Source: Paraspadella gotoi (taxonomy: Eukaryota > Chaetognatha). Taken from it: 64,000 nucleotides of DNA. The DNA is taken from NCBI GenBank assembly GCA_051294375.1, contig CM119263.1, positions 1,975,740 through 2,039,739 of the forward strand, written 5' to 3'. This document shows, piece after piece, positions 7,922-17,475 of the stretch (within the stretch, counting starts at the first letter, position 1; every line of letters begins with the position of its first letter). A program made the translations under genes and the position numbers. The notes beneath the pieces were generated by a model. That model did no database searches. It worked only from the letters and a program-made list of their open reading frames with translations, and had not been told where the DNA came from.

Positions 7922-8487
7922 TCACCTAGTTCCTTCTTTGGGTATTTCGTCGTAGCATTGCGAAGATAAGTTCGATAGCACTGAATTTGCTGTCTTCGTG
8001 TATGGCGGCATGTTTACCGTATTTTCCTTTCGTTTTTTGATGCTTTCCAGGTCGTCCGTGATCGGCCATCTTTCTTTGGTGAGTTTCAGCCAGCTGGGTC
8101 CGCTGTGAAAGGTTGACCACTTCTCTTCGTCGTTGGCTTCAATTCCTCGGCTGGTGAGGTCGGCCGGATTTTCTTGGCTCGGCACGTATTTCCATTCGCT
8201 TGGCCTGGAAAGAAGACGAATCGTTTTTAATCTGAAATTTTCATAGGTTTTAAATCTTTTATTCCAATCTCGTATCCATCGGATCACCGTGACCGAATCT
8301 GTCAACATCGTGATCTCATCAAACTCCTCTCCCGATTCACGGATCATTAAATCTCTCAGTTGAGCAGCTATCTCGCAGCATTAATTCAAGTCGCGGCATC
8401 GAGTCTAAATGATCAATGTGGTTAGATAGAATTATTTTTTTGTTGCATTTTAATTGGCTACGACATGTGCTTTAGCAAATAATAAAG
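7922..8487 (-). pseudogene. pol: Pol RNase H C-terminal half
   Basis: An ORF of 141 codons (7922-8347) carries MLTDSVTVIRWIRDW (an RNase H Asp), WKYVPSQENPADLTSRG (the NPADl.SRG motif diagnostic of BEL/Pao) and FHSGPSWLKLTKERWP. DNA at 8348-8487 continues upstream in other frames with weaker RNase H similarity. RNase H removes RNA from the RNA-DNA hybrid during reverse transcription. The break at about 8348 separates it from the upstream half. Confidence 0.85.
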
Positions 8488-9024
8488 TTACATAGCTTTT
8501 TCCCCATCTTTATTTTCTTTTTTAATGTATAACGCGGCTCCGTAACCGTCCAGCGAGGCGTCACAAAACACTATCAAACTCGTCTCACGCTGTCTAATCC
8601 CAGCATCGACGTCCATCGCGGGATTCGAATCTTCTTCAAGTGGATCATCTTCTCTCCATTCGTCAAACGTTGTGTACAATTCTTCCGGCAGTTTGTCGTC
8701 CCAGTCCAGCCCCGCCGCTACTACTTTTTGAAGCGTAATTCGTCCCTTCAACACCACTGGCGCGACAAACCCCAGCGGATCAAAAACCGACGCGAAAAGT
8801 TTCAACATCTCTCTTCTCGTATTCACTTCTTTCTCCGATTTGTCCGTTACGCGGACAAAGAAGACGTCTCTCCTTGCATTGTAACCCACTCCCAGCACCT
8901 TCGAGTCATGCTGATCCAACGTCGGGTCTTCGGAATCGCGTTCCTCGCGATCTTTTCCAGGTCGTCCTCTAATCTTCCTCTTTCTCTTTTTCCGTCTCCT
9001 TCGTCGTCTCCTTCTCTTCCTCAT
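8488..9024 (-). pseudogene. pol: Pol RT thumb/connection and start of RNase H, 178-codon frame
   Basis: This is the best-preserved pol frame. It holds KVLGVGYNARRDVFFV, then TRREMLKLFASVFDPLGFVA, PVVLKGRITLQ, GLDWDDKLPEELYTTFDEW and, near the end, SLIVFCDASLDGYGAALY, the first RNase H Asp motif. The TRR-x-FDPLGF signature identifies the Pao A17 family. The N-terminal part of the frame is an Arg/Lys-rich run encoded by AGG/AAG triplets that may be a low-complexity expansion or consensus error. Confidence 0.9.
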
Positions 9025-9500
9025 CTTTACTTGGATTGTCGACGAGAATTCTTTCGTCGGAAGCTTGCCACTTCGTCAACTCGAAGCCTCCTCTTTTCAT
9101 CGCCTCCGTCATGTTGATCCTCATCTTCCTCGCCTCCTTTATCCCGTCTAGCCATCCAAATAGTCGTCACGTAATATTTTTAAGAAAAAGGCTGATATTA
9201 CCTCTGGCGGAAATTCCTTCAACTGGCTCATTTTCTTCCCGTGATATTGGAGGGACGAACGTCGCCACTCCCGGACTTCCTGCTCCTCCAAATACATGCA
9301 CCAACGGCTCGTGACTTCGAGCGTCCTCATCGTCTCTCTGTGTACCAATGATAGCGGAAAGCGGCCACGTCTTTTGGATGTAACTCTACCTGATGGAAAA
9401 ACCCTTTTATATCAGCTGAAATTGTGTATCTCTTTCGGCGGAACTTCAGTAACAGCCGACCAACGGGTAAGGTTGTCCGGCCCTGGGATTAAATGATCAT
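9025..9500 (-). pseudogene. pol: Pol RT palm segment, multiply frameshifted
   Basis: In changing frames the minus strand shows PAIANY-like VFGGAGSPGVATFVPP and then LKNITRDDYLDGW, the region of the catalytic YxDD box. The 66-codon frame at 9148-9348 covers part of it. No single frame spans the palm, and the box itself reads DDYLDG in one frame, so catalytic competence cannot be judged from this sequence. Confidence 0.65.
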
Positions 9501-9515
9501 TCAAACACGTCCCCT

Positions 9516-10145
9516 TTACTTTCGACGACGCCCCTGACACAGGCGGAACTTGCCCCGGCTTGTCCGCCCGGTTACTACTAACAACGGCGCAAAAAACTCT
9601 GGCTGCCCTTCCGGCGGATGTTCAACGGTTACCTTCCTCGCGTGACCCGACTTGATAGTCTCCTCCATCGTCTTGAACACTCCCTCTCGAACGACCGGAT
9701 CCTTCCTCATTTTTGCGGCCAACTTCTTCGCCCGATTCTCGGCACTCTTCGTTACTCGTCTCGAATTGTTTCGAAAAAATTTCGCCGTTTTCTCTCTTCC
9801 TCGTTTCCATGGCGACGGCGCTACATAATGTCCCGTTTTTTCGTTAAAGTAAATTTCCCCTTCCAGTTGCTCGTACGCGAAATCGTCTTGCGCGAGCGAG
9901 TGTTGTACTTCGGAGGGATACAATTCTGACCCTTTCATCAGGAAGTCATGGCGGAACATGCTCGTGATCAAATACTCTAACTTTTCACTCTCGGGCAACG
10001 TCGAGCAGCAACTCAAGTGATCCCCTCCTTCGTTTTCACTTGCTCCGACCAGCGTCCATCCAAACTTCGTCTTCAACGCCATCGATAACCTTCCGGCCCT
10101 GTCCTCGTCTCGCTCCCATCCACGCATGTGCAAGTCTTGCGTCAA
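9516..10145 (-). pseudogene. pol: Pol N-terminal RT region, 209-codon frame
   Basis: The frame contains ALKTKFGWTLVGASENEG (the conserved T-x-FGWTL-G of Pao Pol downstream of the protease), then GEIYFNEKTGHYVAPSPWK, ENRAKKLAAKMRKDP and a C-terminal KFRLCQGRR, corresponding to the R/K-x-CQ-x-R/GR motif where the RT fingers begin. The segment FFAPLLVV matches the 'V.P..vV' motif just before it. The frame is lost at 9516. Upstream, the protease lies in another frame. Confidence 0.85.
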
Positions 10146-10169
10146 TTATCATCTCTACTGCGTCATTCT

Positions 10170-10529
10170 CTAACTCATCGAACTCAACTCCTTCCATGTA
10201 ATCGTAATCTGTGATTTCGAGTTCTTCGTTGGTCGGTCAGTCTCGGTCGTTAACACATCGCCGATCAAGACTTTTCTTATTTCCGTTGTAAAGGTTCCGT
10301 CTAAGTTAGATATTGTCACATCCGCATAATCTCTCCACGCCCGTTGATTCCGTTGTATGTCGTTAAGTTGTAAATTCGGCGTAAGTTTGTTAACTCTAAT
10401 TCTTGCGCTAATCGCGACGACACGCTGATCGGGTTGCCCCGCTATCGGCAGCATCGCGTACGTGGTGATGTTTTTATTGTCATTTTTTATCACTACTGGT
10501 ACGATAGGCCTAAATGCTCCGGTCACCAC
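10170..10529 (-). pseudogene. pol: Aspartic protease (DUF1758-like), frameshifted through the active site
   Basis: This 119-codon frame aligns with retroviral-type protease only in part. The catalytic DSGAT box (10432-10446) is present but lies in a different frame from the sequence before it, and the frame changes again just after. The C-terminal part (WRDYADVTISNLDGTFTTEI, then VLIGDV) is in the listed frame. The active site is therefore split by two indels about 20 bases apart. The enzyme would normally cut Gag-Pol. Confidence 0.7.
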
Positions 10530-10544
10530 GTACGCGGCCGCCAG

Positions 10545-10752
10545 TCAAGCTGACGTCTCTTCCTTCACTGGATTTTCGCGATGCAGCGACGCATGGTGGC
10601 GTCGTCCACACGTTTGGCATCCCATGAGATTTGAGCACGACCTGGCCTGGTGTCCCTCCCCAAACACAGCATGCATAGTCCCTTCTCCTTCATCCATGTC
10701 GACCTGTCGTCTTCGCTCAGTTCTAGAAATTTTGAACATACCCCGGTGAAGT
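10545..10752 (-). pseudogene. gag: Gag C-terminal Cys/His knuckle segment
   Basis: In one frame this contains HQARSCSNLMGCQTCGRRHH followed by ASLH, the C-x2-C-x3-HH-x2-LH pattern at the end of BEL/Pao Gag. It lies in a different frame from the first knuckle (CEFCEKTHFTGVC) just upstream, showing an indel near 10680. It is outside the tandem duplication, so only one copy exists. Confidence 0.75.
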
Positions 10753-12558
10753 GAGTTTTTTCACAAAATTCACACTTTGACCTTCTCGGTCCTCTAGGTG
10801 CGTGCGTGTTGGGGTCAGAGTTCGGGTTCGGGTAAGTTTGTTTGTTCATTGTTTCCGTTTTCGTCGTTGTTGTTGTAGCTGCTCGAATTGCCACGTTGTT
10901 TCTGTGAAATCCGTAAGTCCTCGCGCTTGCGTTATTATTGTTATTTTCGTTCGTCTTTTCGTTATTGTTTGTTAAGTTTTGTTTCAGTAATAATCCCTTT
11001 CGTTCACTGACTTTAGATAATTCTTTAATCAATTCGATAAAATCGCCAAACTCCATTTCGAGATTCCCACTTTCCCGATCTTTCCCTTTCAAGATGGCCA
11101 TCTCGTGTCTGATCATCTTTTTAGAAACAGGGTTTGCCAAAAATGGTAATTTTTTTGAAATGATCTCAGTGTATGTCTCTTGCGTAGAGAATGTCGCGGC
11201 GCGATTCGTTTCCTTAGCGCGGATGTGAAATTTCTTCCATTTGGAGTATAAGGTGCGGACCCCGGCGTGGTCCTTGTCCGACAATTTCGGACCCTTCAGC
11301 AAATCCTCCAGCATTTGTTGTGCTGTGAAATTTTTTCTGCCGAATTCAATCGTCAACGCGCTCTTCACTTACCTAAAGCCTCTGGAAAATTCCCGGATGC
11401 CTCATGTTGTGAAACGATTATTCCCGCGTCTCCATCGAAAATATTCACGCAGCTCACCCATGAGCATTTCGTCCGTGACTCCCACAATATGATTTAGCGA
11501 CTCAAATAGATTCATTTGTGATTCGAAATCGACGCGACGATCCTTTCCGCTAAATTTTAGCTTCGGTCGTTTCTGTCTCATTAAACTCAGTGCTTGTTGT
11601 TGCGTTTGTAAGATGCAGAGTTGTGTAAGTGCGTCTTCTCGAGATTTTTCACCTTGAACCTTTTCTCTTACTGTCAGCCTCGACACGGACGGCGTTTCGG
11701 CGCGGCGCTCCCTCTCGTGGACACAACAACTCTCGTGAATTGGCGGTAGTTTCGAATATGATCGTGGTGCTTCAATTACGGGTTCCCCACACCTCCCTGT
11801 ATGTTTTGATTCAGGTTCTAACTCCGACGATGGCAACGGGCACGGCGGTGTTACTACGGGCGGCGGCGGCGGACGCGGCGGGCGTGGCGGCGGCGACGGG
11901 CGCAGCGGCGGCAACGGGCGCGGCGGCGGCAACAGACGCGGCGGCGGGACATGTGGAAGTGGTTCTTGACATACACTGGTTCTTCCATGACCGCGGCGGT
12001 TCGGCGGCATCGCGGACAACGCTGGATACTTTTCTCCGAATAGGCTACGCACCTCTCCAGTTTTTCCTTCAATTTCTTGCAATTTTATTAGAATTTCACG
12101 GTCGGTCGGTCCTCATTATTTTTAATTCCTCCCCCCCTCACCGTAGTGACGACGACCTTTGGAACGGTTGTGGACGATTCATCTTCGGCAATGTTTCGGC
12201 GGTCCTGTAGGGCGTGAACTCCTCGTCGGCGATCCTCTTGGGCGCGATCTCCTCGTCGGCTCTTTTCGCTACGGAGGCTTCTCGCGGTCAACGAATGTAC
12301 GTCGCCTGACCTACACGAGTACAAAATCGTCGCGGTACTGCTCTCATTCATACGTTTTAGCTTTTCTCTCACCATTCTTTCCTTTATAAACTTCGCTTCT
12401 TTCTTTTGATACTCGAATTCTACCTTCTTTCTCTCCGCTTCTAATTCTTCCGCTTGTCGTTTAATAGCCAACCCTTTCGCTTCAATTTCCATTCTCCTTT
12501 CATTAGCTTCGATTTCTAAATTCCTTCTCTCTACTTCTTCAAGTTCTTCTACCAACCT
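10752..12558 (-). repeat. gag: Tandem gag copy, pol-proximal
   Basis: A direct repeat of 12559-14375, bounded by GTGAGTTTTTTCACAAAAT on the left and ACCAACCTTCGACG on the right. The copies agree closely; most differences are single-base gains and losses that interrupt frames. The proximity, length and error type suggest either a very recent duplication or a false duplication in the assembly. Confidence 0.9.
10752..12558 (-). pseudogene. gag: Gag, pol-proximal copy: coiled coil, Pro-rich linker, DUF1759-like domain
   Basis: Three open segments (12088-12555, 11402-12082 and the part of 10565-11368 inside the repeat) read in transcript order: a coiled coil with EELEEVERRNLEIEANERR, an Arg/Asp-rich region, a Pro-rich linker (RPSPPPRPPRPPPPPVVTPP), and the DUF1759-like domain from PKLKFSGKDRRVDFESQMN through GRKNFTAQQMLEDLL and MIRHEMAILKGKDRESGNLE. 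A knuckle KCEFCEKTHFTGVC follows near 10740-10790. DUF1759-like domains are the capsid-type part of BEL/Pao Gag. The frame breaks at about 11370-11400 and 12085 are indels relative to the sister copy. Confidence 0.8.
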
Positions 12559-14375
12559 TCGACGTGAGTTTTTTCACAAAATTCGCACTTTGACCTTCTC
12601 GGTCCTCTAGGTGCGTGCTGTTGGGGTCAGAGTTCGGGTTCGGGTAAGTTTGTTTGTTCGTGTCTCCATTTTCGTCGTTGTTGTTGTAGCTGCTCGAATC
12701 GCCACATTGTTTCTGTGAAATCCGTAAGTCCTCGCGCTTGCGTTATTATTGTTATTTTCGTTCGTCTTTTCGTTATTGTTTGTTAAGTTTTGTTTCAGTA
12801 ATAATCCCTTTCGTTCACTAACTTTTGATAATTCTTTAATCAACTCGATAAAATCGCCAAACTCCATTTCGAGATTCCCACTTTCTCGATCTTTCCCTTT
12901 CAAGATGGCCATCTCGTGTCTGATCATCTTTTTAGAAACTGGATTTGCCAAAATGGTAATTTTTTTGAAATGATCTCAGTGTATGTCTCTTGCGTAGAGA
13001 ATGTTGCGGCGCGATTCGTTTCCTTAGCGCGGATGTGAAATTTCTCCATTTGGAGTATAAAGGTGCGGACCCCGGCGTGGTCCTTGTCCGACAATTTCGG
13101 ACCTTCAGCAAATCCTCCAGCATTTGTTGTGCTGTGAAATTTTTTCTGCCGAATTCAATCGTCAACGCGCTCTTCACTTTACCTAAAGCCTCTGGAAAAT
13201 TCCCGGATGCCTCATGTTGTGAAACGATTATTCCCGCGTCTCCATCGAAATATTCGCGCAGCTCACCCATGAGCATTTCGTCTGTGACTCCCACAATATG
13301 ATTTAGCGACTCAAATAGATTCATTTGTGATTCGAAATCGACTCGACGATCCTTTCCGCTAAATTTTAGCTTCGGTCGTTTTTGTCTCATTAGACTCAGT
13401 GCTTGTTGTTGCGTTTGTAAGATGCAGAGCTGTGTAAGTGTGTCTTCTCGAGATTTTTCACTTTGAACCTTTTCTCTTTCTGTCAGCCTCGACACGGACG
13501 GCGTTTCGGCGCGGCGCTCCCTCTCGTGGACACAACAACTCTCGTGAATTGGCGGTAGTTTCGAATATGATCGTGGTGCTTCAATTACGGGTTCCCCACA
13601 TCTCCCTGTATGTTTTGATTCAGGTTCTAACTCCGACGATGGCAACGGGCGCGGCGGTGTTACTACGGGCGGCGGCGGCGGACGCGGCGGGCGTGGCGGC
13701 GGCGACGGGCGCGGCGGCGGCAACGGGCGCGCGGCGGCAACGGACGCGGCGGCGGGACATGTGGAAGTGGTTCTTCGACATACACTGGCTCTACAGACCG
13801 CGGCGGTTTCCGGCGGCATCGCGGACAGCGCTGGATACTTTCTCCCGAATAGGCTACGCACCTCTCCAGTTTTTCCTTCAATTTCTTGCAATTTTATTAG
13901 AATTTCACGGTCGGTCGGTCCCTCATTATTTTTAATTCCTCCCTCCAGCCCCCTCACCGTAGTGACGACGACCTTTGGAACGGTTGTGGGCGATTCATCT
14001 TCGGCAATGTGTCGGCGGTCCTGTAGGGCGTGAACTCCTCGTCGGCGATCCTCTTGGGCGCGATCTCCTCGTCGGCTCTTTTCGCTACGGAGCTTCTCGC
14101 GGTCACGAACGTGCGTCGCCTGACCTACACGAGTACAAATCGTCGTCGGTACTGCTCTCATTCATACGTTTTAGCTTTTCTCTCACCATTCTTTCCTTTA
14201 ACTTCGCTTCTTTCTTTTGATACTCGAATTCTACCTTCTTTCTCTCCGCTTCTAATTCTTCCGCTTGTCGTTTAATAGCCAACCCTTTCGCTTCAATTTC
14301 CATTCTCCTTTCATTAGCTTCGATTTCTAAATTCCTTCTCTCTACTTCTTCAAGTTCTTCTACCAACCTTCGACG
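12559..14375 (-). repeat. gag: Tandem gag copy, distal
   Basis: The partner of 10752-12558. The junction at 12558/12559 joins the coiled-coil start of one copy directly to the knuckle end of the other, as expected for a head-to-tail duplication with no spacer. Confidence 0.9.
12559..14375 (-). pseudogene. gag: Gag, distal copy with a 409-codon frame
   Basis: The frame at 12932-14161 stays open from the charged region through the Pro-rich linker into the DUF1759-like domain (KLKFSGKDRRVDFESQMN, ESLNHIVGVTDEMLMGELRE, TIEFGRKNFTAQQML). The coiled-coil part lies in the frame at 14103-14525 and the C-terminal part in 12607-12951. Where the two copies disagree this copy keeps a longer frame in the linker and the other keeps a longer frame in the DUF1759 C-terminal half, so the differences look random rather than selective. 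The product would be the structural protein that forms the particle. Confidence 0.8.
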
Positions 14376-15057
14376 TACGGTCTCGCACGATGTCCGCGAC
14401 GAGTGGGTGGTGACCGTGGTGTTTTTCCTTGACGACACACGCTGATCCTTGAGTGAGTTGGCGACATGGGCGTTTCCTCCTTCGTACGCGGCGATTCCGG
14501 CGTGTCGGGCGTCGACGCGAGCCAACTGCGTACGCGCGGCAGCGGACTACTGTGAATAAAGGTGGGTTGGGGTCTTTTGCGGGGGAACACGGCGATCCCG
14601 CCAATTCCTCAACGGTCATTAATTCCTCTTCATTCCCTTCCTCTTCCCCTCCTCAGATTTCGGATTCGATTTCAACGCGGCGCTCGGATCAATCGCAAAA
14701 ACAATAGGACAATTCCTCATCACGTACGGTACGGACTCAGGCGAATCCTCATTTAAATATCTACGTACTCGGTCGGTTTTCGAACAATGGGTGCAATGCA
14801 ATGAAATGAGATAATTCACAATACAATGTCCAAACGCGCTCCCGGGCTCCATTAGCTTTGCGAGCGGTTCGAACCGAGAGCTCGACCGTGGCTTCATGAT
14901 ACGCGATCTCGAAATTCTCTAATTCATCTTTTAATTTATTTAAAAACGATCGGACCCCTCGTCCGTTCATGTTGTTAGGATCATTTAAATAGCCGTTTTT
15001 TTCTGCCAAGGTCTCGCTCATGCCATCGCCAATCGGCGTAGGCCTGGCCATACTCAC
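14376..15057 (-). pseudogene. gag: Gag N-terminal region, copy next to gag
   Basis: Open segments at 14619-15057 carry MSMARPTPIGDGMSETLAEK, then RSFLNKLKDELENFEIAYHE and ALKSNPKSEEGKRKGMKRN, followed at 14376-14525 by ARHAGIAAYEGGNAHVANS. They are in transcript order directly upstream of the coiled-coil part of Gag. I take this as the N-terminus of the same Gag because no stop-rich spacer intervenes and the same arrangement is seen in the second copy. The first frame is broken near 14800 by a one-base difference from the sister copy. Confidence 0.55.
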
Positions 15058-15720
15058 TTTGACGTCGACTTCGATGAAAAAACGTGTCCTTCTTCCGGTC
15101 CTCGTTCGAGCGCGGGCGTCGACGACGTCCTCGAGGCGGCGTTGTCAGGTTCGTATACAGTGATTCGTCAGTGTACGACCGGTTCGAAAAAACTGGCCCG
15201 AAAAATTTTAATTTCCCGATTTTTTCTCCTTCCGCAGGAACCAGTGTCCCTACGAAGCTCGAAAGCCCGGCGACGCCCGAAGACTATTCGCAGGGTTATT
15301 GAATTTATCTAGCTGAATTTCGGTGGACCAAAGGTCCTCCTAGTTCGGCCGGTTCTCGAATGTAGTCAATGTCCCACCCGAAGCTATTTAGTTTTGAATA
15401 TAAAGTAAAAAACGCTACTTTTTGAGAACCTGATTTTACTGTCTGTCAATAAGTCAAATGCCAGTGTCAGAACGATCAAATAAATGTATTGTGAAGTGTT
15501 CAAAACCTTTAACAGTGTCAATTGATGATCAATAAATCACTTATTATTTCAATGTTCATTTCAATTAAATACTCACTAATCTGGCAAGTGAACAATGACC
15601 ATTTTCATAAAACCGCTATTTTGTTGAAATTAATCCCCGCCGGCTCCGCGCTTCCTCCTCCAAAACGTCTATCGCCAAATTCTAACTGCCTAGATACGCG
15701 TGTAAACAATGGTAACTAAG
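14376..15720 (-). repeat. Duplicated 5' segment of the retroelement, copy next to gag
   Basis: Near-identical to 15750-17475 over the coding part (about 14376-15360). Beyond that the left-hand copy is a shortened, partly collapsed version of 16760-17475: shared islands such as AACCTTTAACAG, AACCGCTATTTTGTTGAAA and CTATCGCCAAAT occur in the same order with missing sequence between them. That pattern fits an imperfect consensus of the same locus. Confidence 0.85.
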
Positions 15721-15724
15721 TACA

Positions 15725-15749
15725 NNNNNNNNNNNNNNNNNNNNNNNNN
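15725..15749. other. Assembly gap, 25 N, between duplicated segments
   Basis: Twenty-five Ns sit exactly between the two copies of the retroelement 5' segment, which is what a scaffolding or gap-filling error would leave. Confidence 0.99.
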
Positions 15750-17475
15750 ACGGCTCGCACGATGTCCGCGACGAGTGGGTGGTGACCGTGGTGTTTTTCC
15801 TTGACGACACGACGCTGATCCTTGAATGGGTTGGCGACATGGGCGTTTCCTCCTTCGTACGCGGCGATTCCGGCGTGTCGGGCGTCGACGCGAGCCAACT
15901 GCGTACGCGCCGGCAGCGGACTACTGTGAAAAAGTGGGTTGGGGTCTTTTGCGGGGGAACACGGCGATCCCGCCAATTCCTCAACGGTCATTAATTCCTC
16001 TTCATTCCCTTCCTCTTCCCCTCCTCAGATTTCGGATTCGATTTCAACGCGGCGCTCGGATCAATCGCAAAAACAATAGGACAATTCCTCATCACGTACG
16101 GTACGGACTCAGGCGAATCCTCATTTAAATATCTACGTACTCGGTCGGTTTTCGAACAATGGGTGCAATGCAATGAAATGAGATAATTCACATACAATGT
16201 CCAAACGCGCTCCGGGCTCCATTAGCTTTGCGAGCGGTTCGAACCGAGAGCCTGACCGTGGCTTCATGATACGCGATCTCGAAATTCTCTAATTCATCTT
16301 TTAATTTATTTAAAAACGATCGGACCCCTCGTCCGTTCATGTTGTTAGGATCATTTAAAATAGCCGTTTTTTTCTGCCAAGGTCTCGCTCATGCCATCGC
16401 CAATCGGCGTAGGCCTGGCCATACTCACTTTGACGTCGACTTCGATGAAAAAACGTGTCCTTCTTCCGGTCCTCGTTCGAGCGCGGGCGTCGACGACGTC
16501 CTCGAGGCGGCGTTGTCGCCGGTTCGTATACAGTGAATTCGTCAATGTACGACCGGTTCGAAAAAACTGGCCCGAAAAATTTTAATTTCCCGATTTTTTC
16601 TCCTTCCGCAGGAACCAGTGTCCCTACGAAGCTCGAAAGCCCGGCGACGCCCGAAGACTATTCGCAGGGTTATTGAATATTATCTAGCTGAATTTCGGTG
16701 AACCAAAGGTCCTCCTAGTTCGGCCGGTTCTCGAATGTAGTCAATGTCCCACCACTTACTACCACCCGCAATCCCGAAGCAAGCATAAGTAATTTCTAGT
16801 TTTTTTGGAAATCATATAAAGCTAAAAAAAAAACGCTACCTCTAATCTTTCGGTCGATAACCACTCATCCACGAACATCACCTAATACCTACCACTAACC
16901 TTGATATCCAAACAGTCCACTCGCCAATTTATCATTATTTTTTAATACAAATACGTGGATCAATAACGTATCAACATGCCATTATGGGAATGTCAAGTAA
17001 TAGTTAACGCATCAAACATAAATGTTATTAGTGAAAGTTGTTAACAAAAAGATCAGAGTTTCAAAACCTTTAACAGATAACTCACGTAACAGTGTCAATT
17101 GTAATGATGAGTTTATGGAAAAATTAGTAAAACAAAAATCAATAAGAGAAATGACTTAATATATGTTGAGGAGTCTAATCTTCATTTCAATTAAATAATG
17201 AATAAAGAGGTTAAAATAATTTTTTTCTTACTTTTATAAATCTCAGGCATCATAAAGTTTTTTTTACTGTTGTATAGTTAGACAAAATATGGACTACTAT
17301 GTGTGCAAACCTCTGTTATAACCGCTATTTTGTTGAAAATTAAAGCCCGCCCGGGACTTCCGCCGGCGAGAAAGTTCAACTTCTTCTGTGATATTATACA
17401 ATAAAAACGAATATCTATCGCCAAATGTTTCTAACCTGAACTAACTATCGTCGGATACGCAGTATGGTAAACCCA
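15750..17475 (-). repeat. Duplicated 5' segment of the retroelement, distal copy
   Basis: Partner of 14376-15720. It contains a second copy of the Gag N-terminal coding part (15780-16545) and a longer version of the A/T-rich upstream DNA. The latter is the most likely place for the 5' LTR and leader, but I could not find its 3' counterpart in this window. Confidence 0.85.
15780..16545 (-). pseudogene. gag: Gag N-terminal region, distal copy
   Basis: Same content as 14376-15057: VSMARPTPIGDGMSETLAEK in the frame at 16351-16545, RYLNEDSPESVPYVMRNCPI in 15991-16197, and the ARHAGIAAYEGGNAH segment in 15716-15991. Frame positions differ from the sister copy because of one-base indels. This copy is cut off from the rest of gag by the gap at 15725-15749. 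Confidence 0.55.

Larger units (their letters stand above)
6376..17475 (-). mobile_element. BEL/Pao LTR retrotransposon, degenerate, with duplicated gag segments
   Basis: Read right to left the region shows the BEL/Pao order: Gag (DUF1759-like domain and Cys/His knuckles), aspartic protease (DUF1758-like), RT with the Pao-specific A17 region, RNase H, integrase and the C-terminal DUF5641 domain. Pol is broken into at least seven frames. The gag block appears twice in direct tandem, and the DNA upstream of it appears twice around a gap. I could not find a pair of LTRs, so both outer limits are approximate: the left is the pol stop, the right is the end of the duplicated upstream block. Belpaoviridae is the virus-taxonomy name for this group. 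Confidence 0.85.

Noticed and set aside
1-17475. LTR pair of the BEL/Pao element
   Set aside because: I compared the DNA 3' of pol and at the window start with the DNA upstream of gag by eye and found no convincing direct repeat. An automated self-alignment would be decisive.
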